DNA of 64,000 nt, taken from Paenibacillus sp. FSL R7-0273 (GTDB taxonomy: Bacteria; Bacillota; Bacilli; Paenibacillales; Paenibacillaceae). Location of the stretch: contig NZ_CP009283.1 in assembly GCF_000758625.1 (NCBI RefSeq), positions 6,714,501 through 6,778,500 of the forward strand. Direction: 5' to 3'. The notes under the pieces are model-generated. The model searched no databases. It was not told where the DNA came from and was given only the letters and a program-made list of their open reading frames with translations. Positions 44,536-53,082 of this stretch are shown here, in pieces; the stretch's first letter is position 1; each line of letters opens with the position of its first letter. The position numbers and the translations under genes are program-made.

Positions 44536-45768
44536 TCAGGTACGGTATGCAGCATTAATCCGCACATAATCATAAGTGAGATCACAGCCCCAGGCTGTAG
44601 CTTTGCCTTCGCCGTCAGCCAGAGTTACGGTAATGAGCACCGTATCGGTCTTTTGCAGATAGTGAAGAGCCTGTTCCTCATCAAAAGCCACCGGGCGCGA
44701 CTGGCGCAGCACCTCAATCTCACCAAGCGAAATATCCACCTTCTCCGGCGATACCGGAACACCGGCGCGTCCAACGGCCGCAATAATCCGGCCCCAGTTG
44801 GCATCCGCCCCAAAAATCGCCGATTTCACCAGACTCGAGCCTACCACCGTCTTGGCAATCGCCCCGGCAGCCTCATCATGTACCGCACCGCTGATCTGGA
44901 CCTCAATCAGTTTGGTCGCACCCTCACCGTCTCTCGCAATCGCCATCGCCAGATGCCGGCACACATGGGTAAACGCTGCGGCAAAAGCATCCCAGTCCGC
45001 ATGCAGACGCGTCAGCTTCTCATTCCCGGCCAGGCCGCTGGCCATCGTTACCAGCATATCATTCGTGCTTGTATCCCCATCAACAGTAATCATATTAAAA
45101 GTGGTATTAGTAGCGGTGCTCAGCAGGGTCTGCAGATCCTCCCCGTCAATCAGGGCATCCGTCGTCATGAAGCCCAGCATCGTGGCCATATTCGGATGGA
45201 TCATCCCCGATCCTTTGGCCGCGCCGGCAATCGTTACTTTTTCTCCGCCGACGAGCACTTCGACGCAGCATTCTTTTTTCACCAGATCGGTTGTCAAAAT
45301 AGCCTGGCTGAACTCCTCCGCTCCGGAGGCGCCTCCATCCAGCTTCTCCTGAATGCCGGCAATCCCGGTACGCACACGGTCCATCTTCAGCAGTTCACCG
45401 ATCACTCCGGTCGAAGCTACTGCAACATTCTGCTCACTCACGCCAAGCGCTTTGGCCGCAGCTGCACGCATCTCATAAGCATCGGCTTCGCCCTGCTCGC
45501 CTGTGCAGGCATTCGCGTTCCCGCTGTTCACGATGACCGCCTGCAGGATGCCGTCCGCCAGACTTTTCCGGGTTACTTTAAGCGGCGCAGCCTGGAAAAC
45601 ATTTGTTGTATACACAGCCGCAGCCGTTGCCGGAACCTCACAGAGGATGACTCCCAGATCGTTGCGGGTTGTTTTTTTGAGGCCGCAGTGCAGTCCTGCA
45701 GAGGTAAAGCCCTTTGGTGCGGTAATGCTTCCGCCCTCCACGACGGTATATGCCTGATTTATGCTCAT
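44536..45768 (-). CDS. argJ: Bifunctional glutamate N-acetyltransferase / ornithine acetyltransferase
   Basis: A 410-residue ArgJ. The self-cleavage region ITVDGDTSTNDMLV is present, and cleavage before Thr would give alpha and beta subunits, Thr becoming the nucleophile. ArgJ recycles acetyl from acetylornithine to glutamate, so no argA or argE is needed, in line with their absence from the cluster. KGSGMIHPNMATMLGFMTTDA and the C-terminal TYDYVRINAAYRT are typical. It follows argC after 21 bases. Confidence 0.95.
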   Translation of the reverse strand: MSINQAYTVVEGGSITAPKGFTSAGLHCGLKKTTRNDLGVILCEVPATAAAVYTTNVFQAAPLKVTRKSLADGILQAVIVNSGNANACTGEQGEADAYEMRAAAAKALGVSEQNVAVASTGVIGELLKMDRVRTGIAGIQEKLDGGASGAEEFSQAILTTDLVKKECCVEVLVGGEKVTIAGAAKGSGMIHPNMATMLGFMTTDALIDGEDLQTLLSTATNTTFNMITVDGDTSTNDMLVTMASGLAGNEKLTRLHADWDAFAAAFTHVCRHLAMAIARDGEGATKLIEVQISGAVHDEAAGAIAKTVVGSSLVKSAIFGADANWGRIIAAVGRAGVPVSPEKVDISLGEIEVLRQSRPVAFDEEQALHYLQKTDTVLITVTLADGEGKATAWGCDLTYDYVRINAAYRT

Positions 45769-45789
45769 TGTATGTTTGACCGCTGAACC

Positions 45790-46845
45790 TTACGGATACA
45801 CTGGTGTATAACCGAGGCCGCGGGTTTCCTCCCATCCCATCATCAAATTCAGGTTCTGAATCGCCTGCCCTGCTGCGCCTTTAACAATGTTGTCGATGAC
45901 AGACACAATCGTTACCCGTCCTGTACGGGCATCTGCCGAGAAGCCGATATCGCAATAATTCGAGCCGCTCACCTCTTTGGTCGCCGGAAGCACTCCAGCC
46001 TCACGAATCCGCACAAAAGACCGGCCTGCATAATGCTTACGGTATAATTCCACAAAATCCTGCTCGCTATAAGCGCCGTTCATCCCTGCATACATGGTGC
46101 TCATAATTCCCCGGGTCATCGGCACCAGATGGGTTGTGAAGGTCACGGTTACCTTTTCCCCGGAAATATCGGTAAGAACCTGTTCAATCTCCGGAATATG
46201 CTGATGCTTGTTGACCTTATAGGCCTTAAAGTTCTCATTGACCTCGGCATAATGAACGCCCAGATTCACACCGCGTCCCGCTCCGGAAATGCCCGACTTC
46301 GCATCGATAATAATGCTCTCCGGCTTGATCCAGCCTGCCTCTACCGCAGGAATCAGTCCCAGCAGCGTAGCGGTCGGGTAACATCCCGGATTGGAGATAA
46401 AATCAACTCCTGCAGCGCGTTCACCATACACCTCACATAACCCGTATACAGCCTGCTCCAGATATTCAGCGGGCGGGGCCGTATGCTTATACCACTCTTC
46501 ATACTCCGCTCCGTCCTTCAGCCGGAAATCGCCGGACAGATCGACAACCTTCAGGCCCGCTTCCAGCAGCTGCGGCACCAGCTTGGCACTCACACCCGAC
46601 GGTGTTGCCGTGAACACTACATCTGCCCTGCCCGCGATCTCCGCCGGATCAACGCCATCCAGCTTCCGCTCCACAATTCCCGTCAAATGCGGAAAACCCT
46701 GCTCAATCGGCTCTCCGGCACTAGATGAAGAGATTACCGATGTAATTTCTATATCCGGATGGTTCTGCAAAAGCCTGATCAGCTCCACGCCACCATACCC
46801 CGTCGATCCCACTATCGCCGCTCTCAGCTTGCCTGCCACTGTCAT
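45790..46845 (-). CDS. argC: N-acetyl-gamma-glutamyl-phosphate reductase
   Basis: A 351-residue NADPH-dependent reductase. The nucleotide-binding start AIVGSTGYGGVELIRLLQNHP, and the catalytic cysteine in SNPGCYPTATLLGLIPAV (about 147-164), are intact. It is the first gene of argC-argJ-argB-argD-argF-(argG-argH). A sigma-A-type promoter and a candidate ARG box lie just upstream. Confidence 0.95.
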   Translation of the reverse strand: MTVAGKLRAAIVGSTGYGGVELIRLLQNHPDIEITSVISSSSAGEPIEQGFPHLTGIVERKLDGVDPAEIAGRADVVFTATPSGVSAKLVPQLLEAGLKVVDLSGDFRLKDGAEYEEWYKHTAPPAEYLEQAVYGLCEVYGERAAGVDFISNPGCYPTATLLGLIPAVEAGWIKPESIIIDAKSGISGAGRGVNLGVHYAEVNENFKAYKVNKHQHIPEIEQVLTDISGEKVTVTFTTHLVPMTRGIMSTMYAGMNGAYSEQDFVELYRKHYAGRSFVRIREAGVLPATKEVSGSNYCDIGFSADARTGRVTIVSVIDNIVKGAAGQAIQNLNLMMGWEETRGLGYTPVYP

Positions 46846-46897
46846 CCCTGCTTTCTAACTGTTGATATCCCTGCATACCGTCCTGCAAATATGTATT

Positions 46898-46926
46898 ATT
46901 ATACGACTGAATTAATATAAATACAA
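46898..46926 (-). promoter_or_regulatory. argC promoter with candidate ARG box
   Basis: On the minus strand -35 TTGTAT (46926-46921) and -10 TATAAT (46903-46898) are 17 bases apart. The spacer and -35 are overlapped by TGAATTAATATAAATACA (46908-46925, plus strand), which matches one ARG-box half (TGAAT) perfectly and the other half partly. Binding of an ArgR/AhrC-type repressor here would block the promoter when arginine is plentiful. The repressor gene is not in this window. Confidence 0.6.
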
Positions 46927-46960
46927 CACGTTACGTTAACTTTATTGGGAGGACTGTTAT

Positions 46961-47011
46961 AAAAAAAGAGAAGCGCAGACTTCTCTCATGGAGATTCTAC
47001 GCTTCTCTTTT
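46961..47011 (-). terminator. Terminator after the YitT-family gene
   Basis: AAAAGAGAAGCG (46964-46975) pairs with CGCTTCTCTTTT (47000-47011) across a 24-base loop; the minus strand ends in a T-run. It insulates the arginine promoter from the gene upstream. Confidence 0.75.
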
Positions 47012-47881
47012 AAATCCTTCACCGAGCACCTCATGGGCCTCCGTAATGATAACGAACGCGCCCGGATCAACGGACCGGACGATCGCTTTTAGCCGGGTAA
47101 TTTCGTTCTGCCCGACAACCGCCATCAGCACCACCCGGTTATCACCGGTATAGCCGCCCTGTGCGTTCAGCTTGGTCAGCCCGCGGTCCAGGTCATTCAG
47201 AATCGCCTGGGAGATCGCCTCCGTATGATCCGAAATGATATAAGCCACCTTGGTCACACTAAAGCCCACTTCCAGCGCATTGATTACTCTTCCGGTCACG
47301 AACAGTCCGATCAGTGCATACATCGCCTGCTCCATGCCCAGTACAAAAGCTGCCAGTGTAATAACCGTACCGTCCAGCAGCACGACAGACAGCGAGAAGC
47401 TGAAGCCGGTGAACTTTTGAATAATCTGCGCTGCTATCGTCAGTCCGCCCGTAGATCCGCGTCCGCGGAACACCAGTCCCAGCCCAAGACCCACGGCAAT
47501 CCCCCCGTAAATGGAGGCAAGCAGCGGATTATGCGTCGGAACCGGACCGTCCTTGGTCAGGTAAATAAACAGCGGCAGCACGAAGCTGCCCAGCAGGGAG
47601 CGCATCCCATATTGCTTGCCGAGGAAAATAACCCCGAGAATAAATAAAGGAATGTTCAGCGCCCACTGGGTAAAAGCCGGCTCAGCGCCGAACCACTCGT
47701 CGGCAAGCACCGATAAGCCGGAGACTCCCCCCGAAGCGATCTGGTTCGGCAGAAAAAACAGGTTAAATCCGAGACCGGTAATGAATGAACCAATCAGAAT
47801 CAAAGCTATATCCACAGTATGGCGCAGCGGCCCGTTTAGTGGAATTAGCGGCGGTTTATTGCGTGAATTTATTGTTTGCAT
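46997..47881 (-). CDS. YitT family membrane protein
   Basis: A 294-residue membrane protein with about five helices in residues 20-205 (IALILIGSFITGLGFNLFFLPNQIASGGVSG start) and a C-terminal soluble DUF2179 domain (about 215-290, with NRVVLMAVVGQNEITRLKAIVRSVDPGAFVIITEAHEVLGEGF). The family is common and usually multi-copy in Bacillota; function is not established. It lies 54 bases after prfB and shares its direction, so it may be co-transcribed with it. Confidence 0.85.
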   Translation of the reverse strand: MQTINSRNKPPLIPLNGPLRHTVDIALILIGSFITGLGFNLFFLPNQIASGGVSGLSVLADEWFGAEPAFTQWALNIPLFILGVIFLGKQYGMRSLLGSFVLPLFIYLTKDGPVPTHNPLLASIYGGIAVGLGLGLVFRGRGSTGGLTIAAQIIQKFTGFSFSLSVVLLDGTVITLAAFVLGMEQAMYALIGLFVTGRVINALEVGFSVTKVAYIISDHTEAISQAILNDLDRGLTKLNAQGGYTGDNRVVLMAVVGQNEITRLKAIVRSVDPGAFVIITEAHEVLGEGFKREA

Positions 47882-47935
47882 ATTCTCTAGCTTCTCCTTA
47901 CTACACTCCGAGGACGCGTAGAAATCCAGTTATGC

Positions 47936-49049
47936 TTATTCAACCTCTGTCTTGATCTGGCTGCGCAAATAGCCGTCAATGAACGGGCTAATATCGCCGT
48001 CCATTACTGCTCCTACATTCCCGGTTTCTACGGAAGTCCGGTGATCCTTCACCATACTGTAGGGATGGAACACATAAGAGCGTATCTGGCTGCCCCAGGC
48101 AATATCCGACTGCTCCCCGCGGATCTCATCCAGCTGCTTCTGCTGCTCCTGCAGCTTCTGCTCATACAGCTTAGAGCGCAGCATCTTCATCGCCTGCTCC
48201 CGGTTCTTGATCTGTGAGCGTTCATTCTGACAGGTTACCACTACTCCTGTAGGAATATGCGTGATCCGCACCGCGGAGTCCGTCGTATTGATATGCTGGC
48301 CGCCTGCACCGCTGGCCCGGTAGGTATCGATCTTCAGATCCTCTGTCCGGATTTCCACTTCAACATCATCCGAAATTTCCGGAACGACATCGCAGGAAAC
48401 GAACGAGGTATGCCGTCTGCCGGAGGAATCGAACGGGGATATACGCACCAGCCGGTGCACTCCCTTCTCCGTCTTCAGGTAGCCATAGGCGTTAAAGCCT
48501 TTGATCAGCAGCGTAACGCTCTTGATACCCGCCTCGTCACCCGGCAGGTAGTCAAGCACTTCAACCTTGAAGCCGCTTTTCTCCGCCCAGCGTGTGTACA
48601 TGCGCAGCAGCATCTGGCCCCAGTCCTGGGATTCCGTTCCGCCTGCGCCCGGATGAAGCTCCAGGATAGCGTTCAGCTTATCATACGGCTGGTTCAGCAG
48701 CAGCTGGAGCTCGAACTCGTCGACCTTGCCGGCGACTGCCCGGATCGTTGCAGCCACTTCTGCTGCCAGCTCCTCGTCGCCTTCCTCGTCGGCCAGCTCA
48801 GCCATCATTGCCGCATCATCATATTCCTGCTGCAGCTTCTCAAACTGGTCTACTACGGATTTGACCGCGTTCATCTCACCGATGACCGCCTGGGCCTTCT
48901 CATTGTCATTCCAGAAATCCGGCGCCGCCATCTTCTCTTCAAAGTTCGCAATGACTTCCAGCTTCAGGTCTAAGTCAAAGAGACCCCCTAAGGTTGGTTA
49001 ATTTCTTGCCTATTTCACGCAGGTCCTGCTTCACGGTAAAATCGATCAT
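47936..49049 (-). CDS. prfB: Peptide chain release factor 2, expressed by programmed +1 frameshift
   Basis: Two frames make up this gene. The first starts at ATG 49049 and reaches an in-frame TGA at codon 25 (48977-48975). The slip site is canonical: an internal Shine-Dalgarno-like AGGGGG (48989-48984), then TCT, CTT, TGA, C. A +1 shift on CTT continues as GAC-TTA-GAC (DLDLKLE...) to a stop at 47936, giving about 370 residues. The RF2 tripeptide SPF ([11 protein letters not shown]) and the GGQ motif ([17 protein letters not shown]) are intact. RF2 reads UGA and UAA, so low RF2 favours the frameshift, an autoregulatory loop. The 331-codon open frame starting at 48931 is only part of the gene. 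Confidence 0.95.
48974..48989 (-). promoter_or_regulatory. prfB: prfB programmed +1 frameshift signal
   Basis: AGGGGG-TCT-CTT-TGA-C on the minus strand. The SD-like element lies three bases before the CTT slippery codon, and the poor-context UGA-C stop promotes slippage, the same layout as in Escherichia coli and Bacillus prfB. Confidence 0.95.
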
Positions 49050-49184
49050 GGGATCACTACACCTTTCAAAATAAAAGTTTGCGCGGGGCCGCTGATTGGA
49101 GATTTTGTGGATCTGGCATAGTATCGCTGCCCCTCAGAGCTGGCACTTCAAAATCACGGAACCTGGTTAGTACGCAACTCCAGG

Positions 49185-49305
49185 GAATGTTTGGACTTCC
49201 GGCCGCTGTTGTCTCCAGATTTCTTGATTAGAACCGCTGCTCGCGGTTGAAATCCGCAGACAAAGGCGGACGCTACCGCTCCTACAGTTCCAAACTTCCC
49301 CTCCG
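49185..49305 (+). repeat. Hairpin-forming intergenic repeat, copy B
   Basis: Same orientation as copy A and similar throughout. Outer arms GTTTGGA / TCCAAAC, the inner block GAAATCCGCAGACAAAGGCG and the apical ACCGC/GCGGT hairpin are kept. Differences cluster in loops and in one stem position (C opposite C). Confidence 0.8.
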
Positions 49306-49381
49306 CGCTTTTACCTGAGTTTTTAATTTTTATGAACACAGCCCATCCTCTGCAGCTAAATCGCCAAATCCTCCAAACTCC

Positions 49382-49437
49382 AAAAAAACGGCCGGGCCGC
49401 AAACGGGGGGATACCCCGGGCCCAGCCGCCTTTATTG
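49382..49437 (-). terminator. secA terminator
   Basis: A GC-rich compound hairpin: CGGC-T-GGGCC pairs with GGCCC-G-GCCG, with an inner GGGG/CCCC stem, followed by seven T residues on the minus strand. Confidence 0.75.
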
Positions 49438-49467
49438 TCATTATAAGCCTGAAACGATCAGGATATC

Positions 49468-51975
49468 CTAAGCGTTCTGGCCGTGGCAGTTCTTGTACTT
49501 CTTGCCGCTGCCGCATGGGCAAGGATCGTTACGGCCGATAGCCGCTTCGACGTGCACCGGACGTTTCTCAGCCGGCTCAGCGTTGGTCGAGATTTTATCT
49601 TCCTCGATTACGGACTGGCGTTCCTGGTTGGCCTCGATGTGCGCCTTCATAATATACGTAGCAACTTCCTCCTGAATGGCGGCAGTCATGGCGTTGAACA
49701 TCTCAAAGCCTTCAAACTGATATTCGCGCAGCGGATCTGTACCGCCGTATGCACGCAGGTGAATCCCTTGACGGAGCTGATCCATCGCATCGATATGATC
49801 CATCCATTTGCTGTCTACAGAACGAAGCACGATAACCTTTTCGAATTCACGAACCAGCTCAGCGCCAAGGCGCTCTTCGCGTGCATCGTATTTCTGCATA
49901 ACACGGTCAAAGATGAAATCAACAATTTCTTCTACTTCCTTACCCCAGAGGTCATCACGTGTAAGGGCGCCTTCATCAAGCAGCTTGCTGTTAACATAGT
50001 CAGCAACCTCCTGCAGCTCCCAGTTTTCGGGAATATCATCACTGCAATGCGCGCGGACTACGCGGTCAATGACCGGCTTGATCATTTCGGTTACAACACT
50101 TTTGATATTCTCGGATTCGAGAATTTCACGGCGCTGCTTATAGATAATTTCACGCTGCTGGTTCATGACGTCATCATACTGCAGCACGACTTTGCGGATG
50201 TCGAAGTTATTACCCTCAACCCGTTTCTGGGCCGATTCGATGGCACGGGTAATCATGCGGCTCTCAATCGGCTGATCCTCTTCAAAGCCCAGACGGTCCA
50301 TCATATTCAGGACATTGTCTGCACCGAAACGTTTCATGAGCTCATCACCGAGGGACAGATAGAATTGTGTAGAGCCCGGGTCACCTTGGCGTCCGGCACG
50401 TCCGCGCAGCTGATTATCAATACGGCGGGATTCATGACGCTCTGTACCTATAATATGCAGACCGCCAACATCTCTCACACCCTCACCAAGGGTGATATCC
50501 GTACCGCGGCCAGCCATATTCGTAGCAATCGTTACAGTACCCGGCTGTCCGGCCTGTGAAATGATCTCTGCTTCGGATTCATGATGCTTCGCATTCAGCA
50601 CCTGATGCTTGATGCCCTTACGCTTCAGCATTTCAGATACACGTTCAGAGTTCTCGATCGATACCGTACCTACCAGCACCGGCTGGTTCTTTTTGTGGCG
50701 TTCCACGATTTCTGCTACTACTGCATTAAACTTGCCGTTCTCGCTCTTATAAACAACGTCAGCCATATCCTCACGCTGGTTTGGCTTATTGGTCGGTACC
50801 TGCAGCACTTCCAGGCCGTAGATCTTCTTGAACTCTTCTTCTTCCGTCTTCGCCGTACCTGTCATACCGCCCAGCTTGCGGTACATCCGGAAGTAGTTCT
50901 GGAAGGTGATCGTTGCCAGGGTCATGCTCTCATTCTGTACCTGGATTTCTTCCTTTGCTTCAATCGCCTGGTGCAGTCCGTCGCTGTAGCGGCGGCCAGC
51001 CATCAGACGGCCAGTGAACTCATCGACAATGACAACCTCATCACCGTTCACCACATAATCCACATCACGGCGCATGATGGCATTCGCCTTAAGAGCCTGA
51101 ACGATATGATGGTTCAGTGTAACGTGGCTGTGGTCATACAGGTTCTCAATGCCAAAAGCGCGCTCAGCCGTAGCCACACCCTTCTCAGTCAAAGCTACCG
51201 ATTTCACTTTAATATCAACGGTGTAATCTTCTTCAGCCGTCAGCTTCTTAACAAAACGGTCTGCAGCAAAATACAGCTCTGTTGATTTCTCGGCTTGGCC
51301 GGAAATAATCAGCGGAGTACGGGCTTCGTCGATCAGAATGGAGTCCACTTCATCTATAATACAGAAATATAGCGGGCGTTGTACCATCTGCTCCTTATAG
51401 AGCACCATGTTGTCACGCAGATAGTCAAAGCCAAATTCATTGTTCGTGCCATACGTAATATCGCAGGCATATGCCGCTTGTTTATCAGCATGGTCCATGC
51501 CGTTCAGGTTGACCCCGACCGTCATGCCCAGGAAGTTATAGATTTGTGCCATTTGCGCGCTGTCACGCTGAGCCAGATAATCATTCACCGTTACGACATG
51601 CACACCCTTGCTGAGCAGTGCATTCAGATAAACCGGCAATGTACCTACCAGTGTCTTACCTTCACCTGTCTTCATCTCGGAGATCCGGCCTTCATGCAGC
51701 GCCATACCTCCAACCAGCTGTACGTCAAAATGCCGCATGCCCAGCGTCCGTTTGGAAGCTTCGCGTACGGTTGCAAATGCTTCTGGAAGAATCTCTTCCA
51801 GGGTCTCGCCTTTTTCAATCCGGGCCCGGAATTCTTCAGTCTTCGCCTTAAGCGCCTCATCCGAGAGGGCTACGAATTCAGGTTCCAGTCCGTTAATAAC
51901 TTCGACCGTCTTCATCAGACGCTTGACATCGCGTTCGTTGGTGTCGCCGAATATTTTCTTTACAAGTCCTAGCAT
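49468..51975 (-). CDS. secA: Preprotein translocase ATPase SecA
   Basis: An 835-residue motor of the Sec export pathway. Walker [15 protein letters not shown] (about 100-113), [32 protein letters not shown] and the C-terminal zinc-binding SEC-C motif [18 protein letters not shown] are all present. Length and order are normal for SecA1. The start is ATG with a GAAAGGGG ribosome binding site. A promoter (TTGCGG-17-TACAAT) lies about 100 bases upstream. It follows hpf in the same direction. Confidence 0.97.
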   Translation of the reverse strand: MLGLVKKIFGDTNERDVKRLMKTVEVINGLEPEFVALSDEALKAKTEEFRARIEKGETLEEILPEAFATVREASKRTLGMRHFDVQLVGGMALHEGRISEMKTGEGKTLVGTLPVYLNALLSKGVHVVTVNDYLAQRDSAQMAQIYNFLGMTVGVNLNGMDHADKQAAYACDITYGTNNEFGFDYLRDNMVLYKEQMVQRPLYFCIIDEVDSILIDEARTPLIISGQAEKSTELYFAADRFVKKLTAEEDYTVDIKVKSVALTEKGVATAERAFGIENLYDHSHVTLNHHIVQALKANAIMRRDVDYVVNGDEVVIVDEFTGRLMAGRRYSDGLHQAIEAKEEIQVQNESMTLATITFQNYFRMYRKLGGMTGTAKTEEEEFKKIYGLEVLQVPTNKPNQREDMADVVYKSENGKFNAVVAEIVERHKKNQPVLVGTVSIENSERVSEMLKRKGIKHQVLNAKHHESEAEIISQAGQPGTVTIATNMAGRGTDITLGEGVRDVGGLHIIGTERHESRRIDNQLRGRAGRQGDPGSTQFYLSLGDELMKRFGADNVLNMMDRLGFEEDQPIESRMITRAIESAQKRVEGNNFDIRKVVLQYDDVMNQQREIIYKQRREILESENIKSVVTEMIKPVIDRVVRAHCSDDIPENWELQEVADYVNSKLLDEGALTRDDLWGKEVEEIVDFIFDRVMQKYDAREERLGAELVREFEKVIVLRSVDSKWMDHIDAMDQLRQGIHLRAYGGTDPLREYQFEGFEMFNAMTAAIQEEVATYIMKAHIEANQERQSVIEEDKISTNAEPAEKRPVHVEAAIGRNDPCPCGSGKKYKNCHGQNA

Positions 51976-52073
51976 GGTTAACCCCTTTCATGCAACACAG
52001 ATGGTGGAACCGAGCCCATCCTTAACCAAAAATTGAAAGGGCCATATATGATTTCGATTCCGCTGCTTCATAA

Positions 52074-52102
52074 ATTGTAACAGTTTGTAAGACAAGCCGC
52101 AA
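52074..52102 (-). promoter_or_regulatory. secA promoter (sigma-A type)
   Basis: On the minus strand TTGCGG (52102-52097), 17-base spacer, TACAAT (52079-52074). It lies about 100 bases before the secA start and after the hpf terminator. Confidence 0.6.
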
Positions 52103-52169
52103 TACGAGCAGCCGCAACCTTATTTTACAAAATAGCGGTCTCGACGAATTGTCACTCTTTTTATACGAA

Positions 52170-52206
52170 TAAGAGCCCTATTCGCTTCAAGCGAATAGGG
52201 ACTCGG
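52170..52206 (-). terminator. hpf terminator
   Basis: Perfect 11-bp stem CCCTATTCGCT / AGCGAATAGGG with a 3-base loop, extendable by GAG/CTC, followed by CTTATTCG on the minus strand. The T-tract is weak. Confidence 0.65.
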
Positions 52207-52275
52207 TTGATTTTTGTAATTAGTACTGGCGGTAATGACTCTCCAGTATAAACCTTGATTGCCTGATAACTGTGG

Positions 52276-52827
52276 TTAATCCTGTTCGATCAGGCCGTAC
52301 TTTCCGTCATTGCGTTTGTAAACAACACTTACTTCAGAAGTCTCAATGTTGGAGAATACGAAGAAATTATGTCCAACCATGTTCATCTGCAGAATAGCTT
52401 CCTCTACATCCATTGGCTTCAGAGTGAAGCGCTTGTTCCGCACTACTTCCAGATCATCGTAATCCTGCTCCTCGACAGCAACGGCACTTGCCGGTTCTTC
52501 GACGAAGATTGTCTTCAGGCTGCCCTCCTGGCGGAACTTACGGTTGAGCTTAGTTTTGTGCTTGCGGATCTGCCGTTCCAGCTTGTCCACAACAGCATCA
52601 ATAGATGCGTACATGTCATCGCTGCGGTCTTCTGCACGAAGCGTTACACCGGCGAGCGGAATTGTGACTTCCACCGTGTGGATGCCGCGGACTACGCTAA
52701 GCGTCACATATCCTTCTGAGGTAGGGGGTGCATCGAAATACTTCTCAAGTCTGCTGAGCTTTTTATCAACATAATCTCTCAAAGCATCTGTCACTTCAAT
52801 TTGTTGACCTCGAATGCTGAATTGCAT
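52276..52827 (-). CDS. hpf: Ribosome hibernation promoting factor, long form
   Basis: A 183-residue protein. The N-terminal domain (1-100) has the HPF/YfiA fold: QFSIRGQQIEVTDALRDYVDKKLSRLEKYFD and AEDRSDDMYASIDAVVDKLERQIRKHKTKL. A linker with acidic residues leads to the C-terminal dimerisation domain (about 125-180, VVRNKRFTLKPMDVEEAILQMNMVGHNFFVF). Long HPF joins two 70S ribosomes into inactive 100S dimers in stationary phase. A TATAAT box on the minus strand at 52862-52857 and AAAGGAGGAG ribosome binding site lie upstream. Confidence 0.95.
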   Translation of the reverse strand: MQFSIRGQQIEVTDALRDYVDKKLSRLEKYFDAPPTSEGYVTLSVVRGIHTVEVTIPLAGVTLRAEDRSDDMYASIDAVVDKLERQIRKHKTKLNRKFRQEGSLKTIFVEEPASAVAVEEQDYDDLEVVRNKRFTLKPMDVEEAILQMNMVGHNFFVFSNIETSEVSVVYKRNDGKYGLIEQD

Positions 52828-52954
52828 AGGGCACTCCTCCTTTGTTTACGTTCCCATTATACCAAATTGTCAGCGCTAAGTAAAAAGCAATTCATTACAG
52901 ACTTTACATTTACCTTACATAAGTTACAGCCTTCCATACATTAAAATAAACAAA

Positions 52955-52997
52955 GTCCGAACGGGGCAATCACTTTGCCCTCATCCGGACCTGTCTA
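52955..52997 (-). terminator. Terminator after the SLH protein gene
   Basis: GTCCG...GGGCA pairs with TTGCCC...CGGAC as a two-part stem, followed by TTTGTTTATTTT on the minus strand. It lies about 85 bases after the SLH gene. Confidence 0.6.
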
Positions 52998-53082
52998 GCC
53001 GATTATATTATTCCTGTTTCAGCTGAAATTATAAGAGCCATTCCCTTAAAAAACCTTGCCGGTATACAGAGTGTGCTTAAGT

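Larger units (their letters stand above)
49050..49467. other. secA-prfB spacer with repeat element and terminator
   Basis: This 418-base gap carries no gene. It contains the second copy of the hairpin repeat (49185-49305) and the secA terminator. Promoter elements for prfB should lie in 49060-49180, but no clear -35/-10 pair was identified. Confidence 0.5.

Noticed and set aside
44083..45786. Open frame of 567 codons on the plus strand opposite argB and argJ
   Set aside because: Antisense shadow of two conserved arginine genes, rich in His, Arg and Gln as shadows often are. It begins inside argB without a ribosome binding site.
48257..48973. Open frame of 238 codons opposite prfB
   Set aside because: Shadow of RF2 coding sequence.
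48931..49049. prfB as a pseudogene with an early stop
   Set aside because: The stop lies within the canonical programmed frameshift signal and both parts encode conserved RF2 sequence.
49483..50559. Open frame of 358 codons opposite secA
   Set aside because: Antisense shadow; secA is intact and conserved on the other strand.
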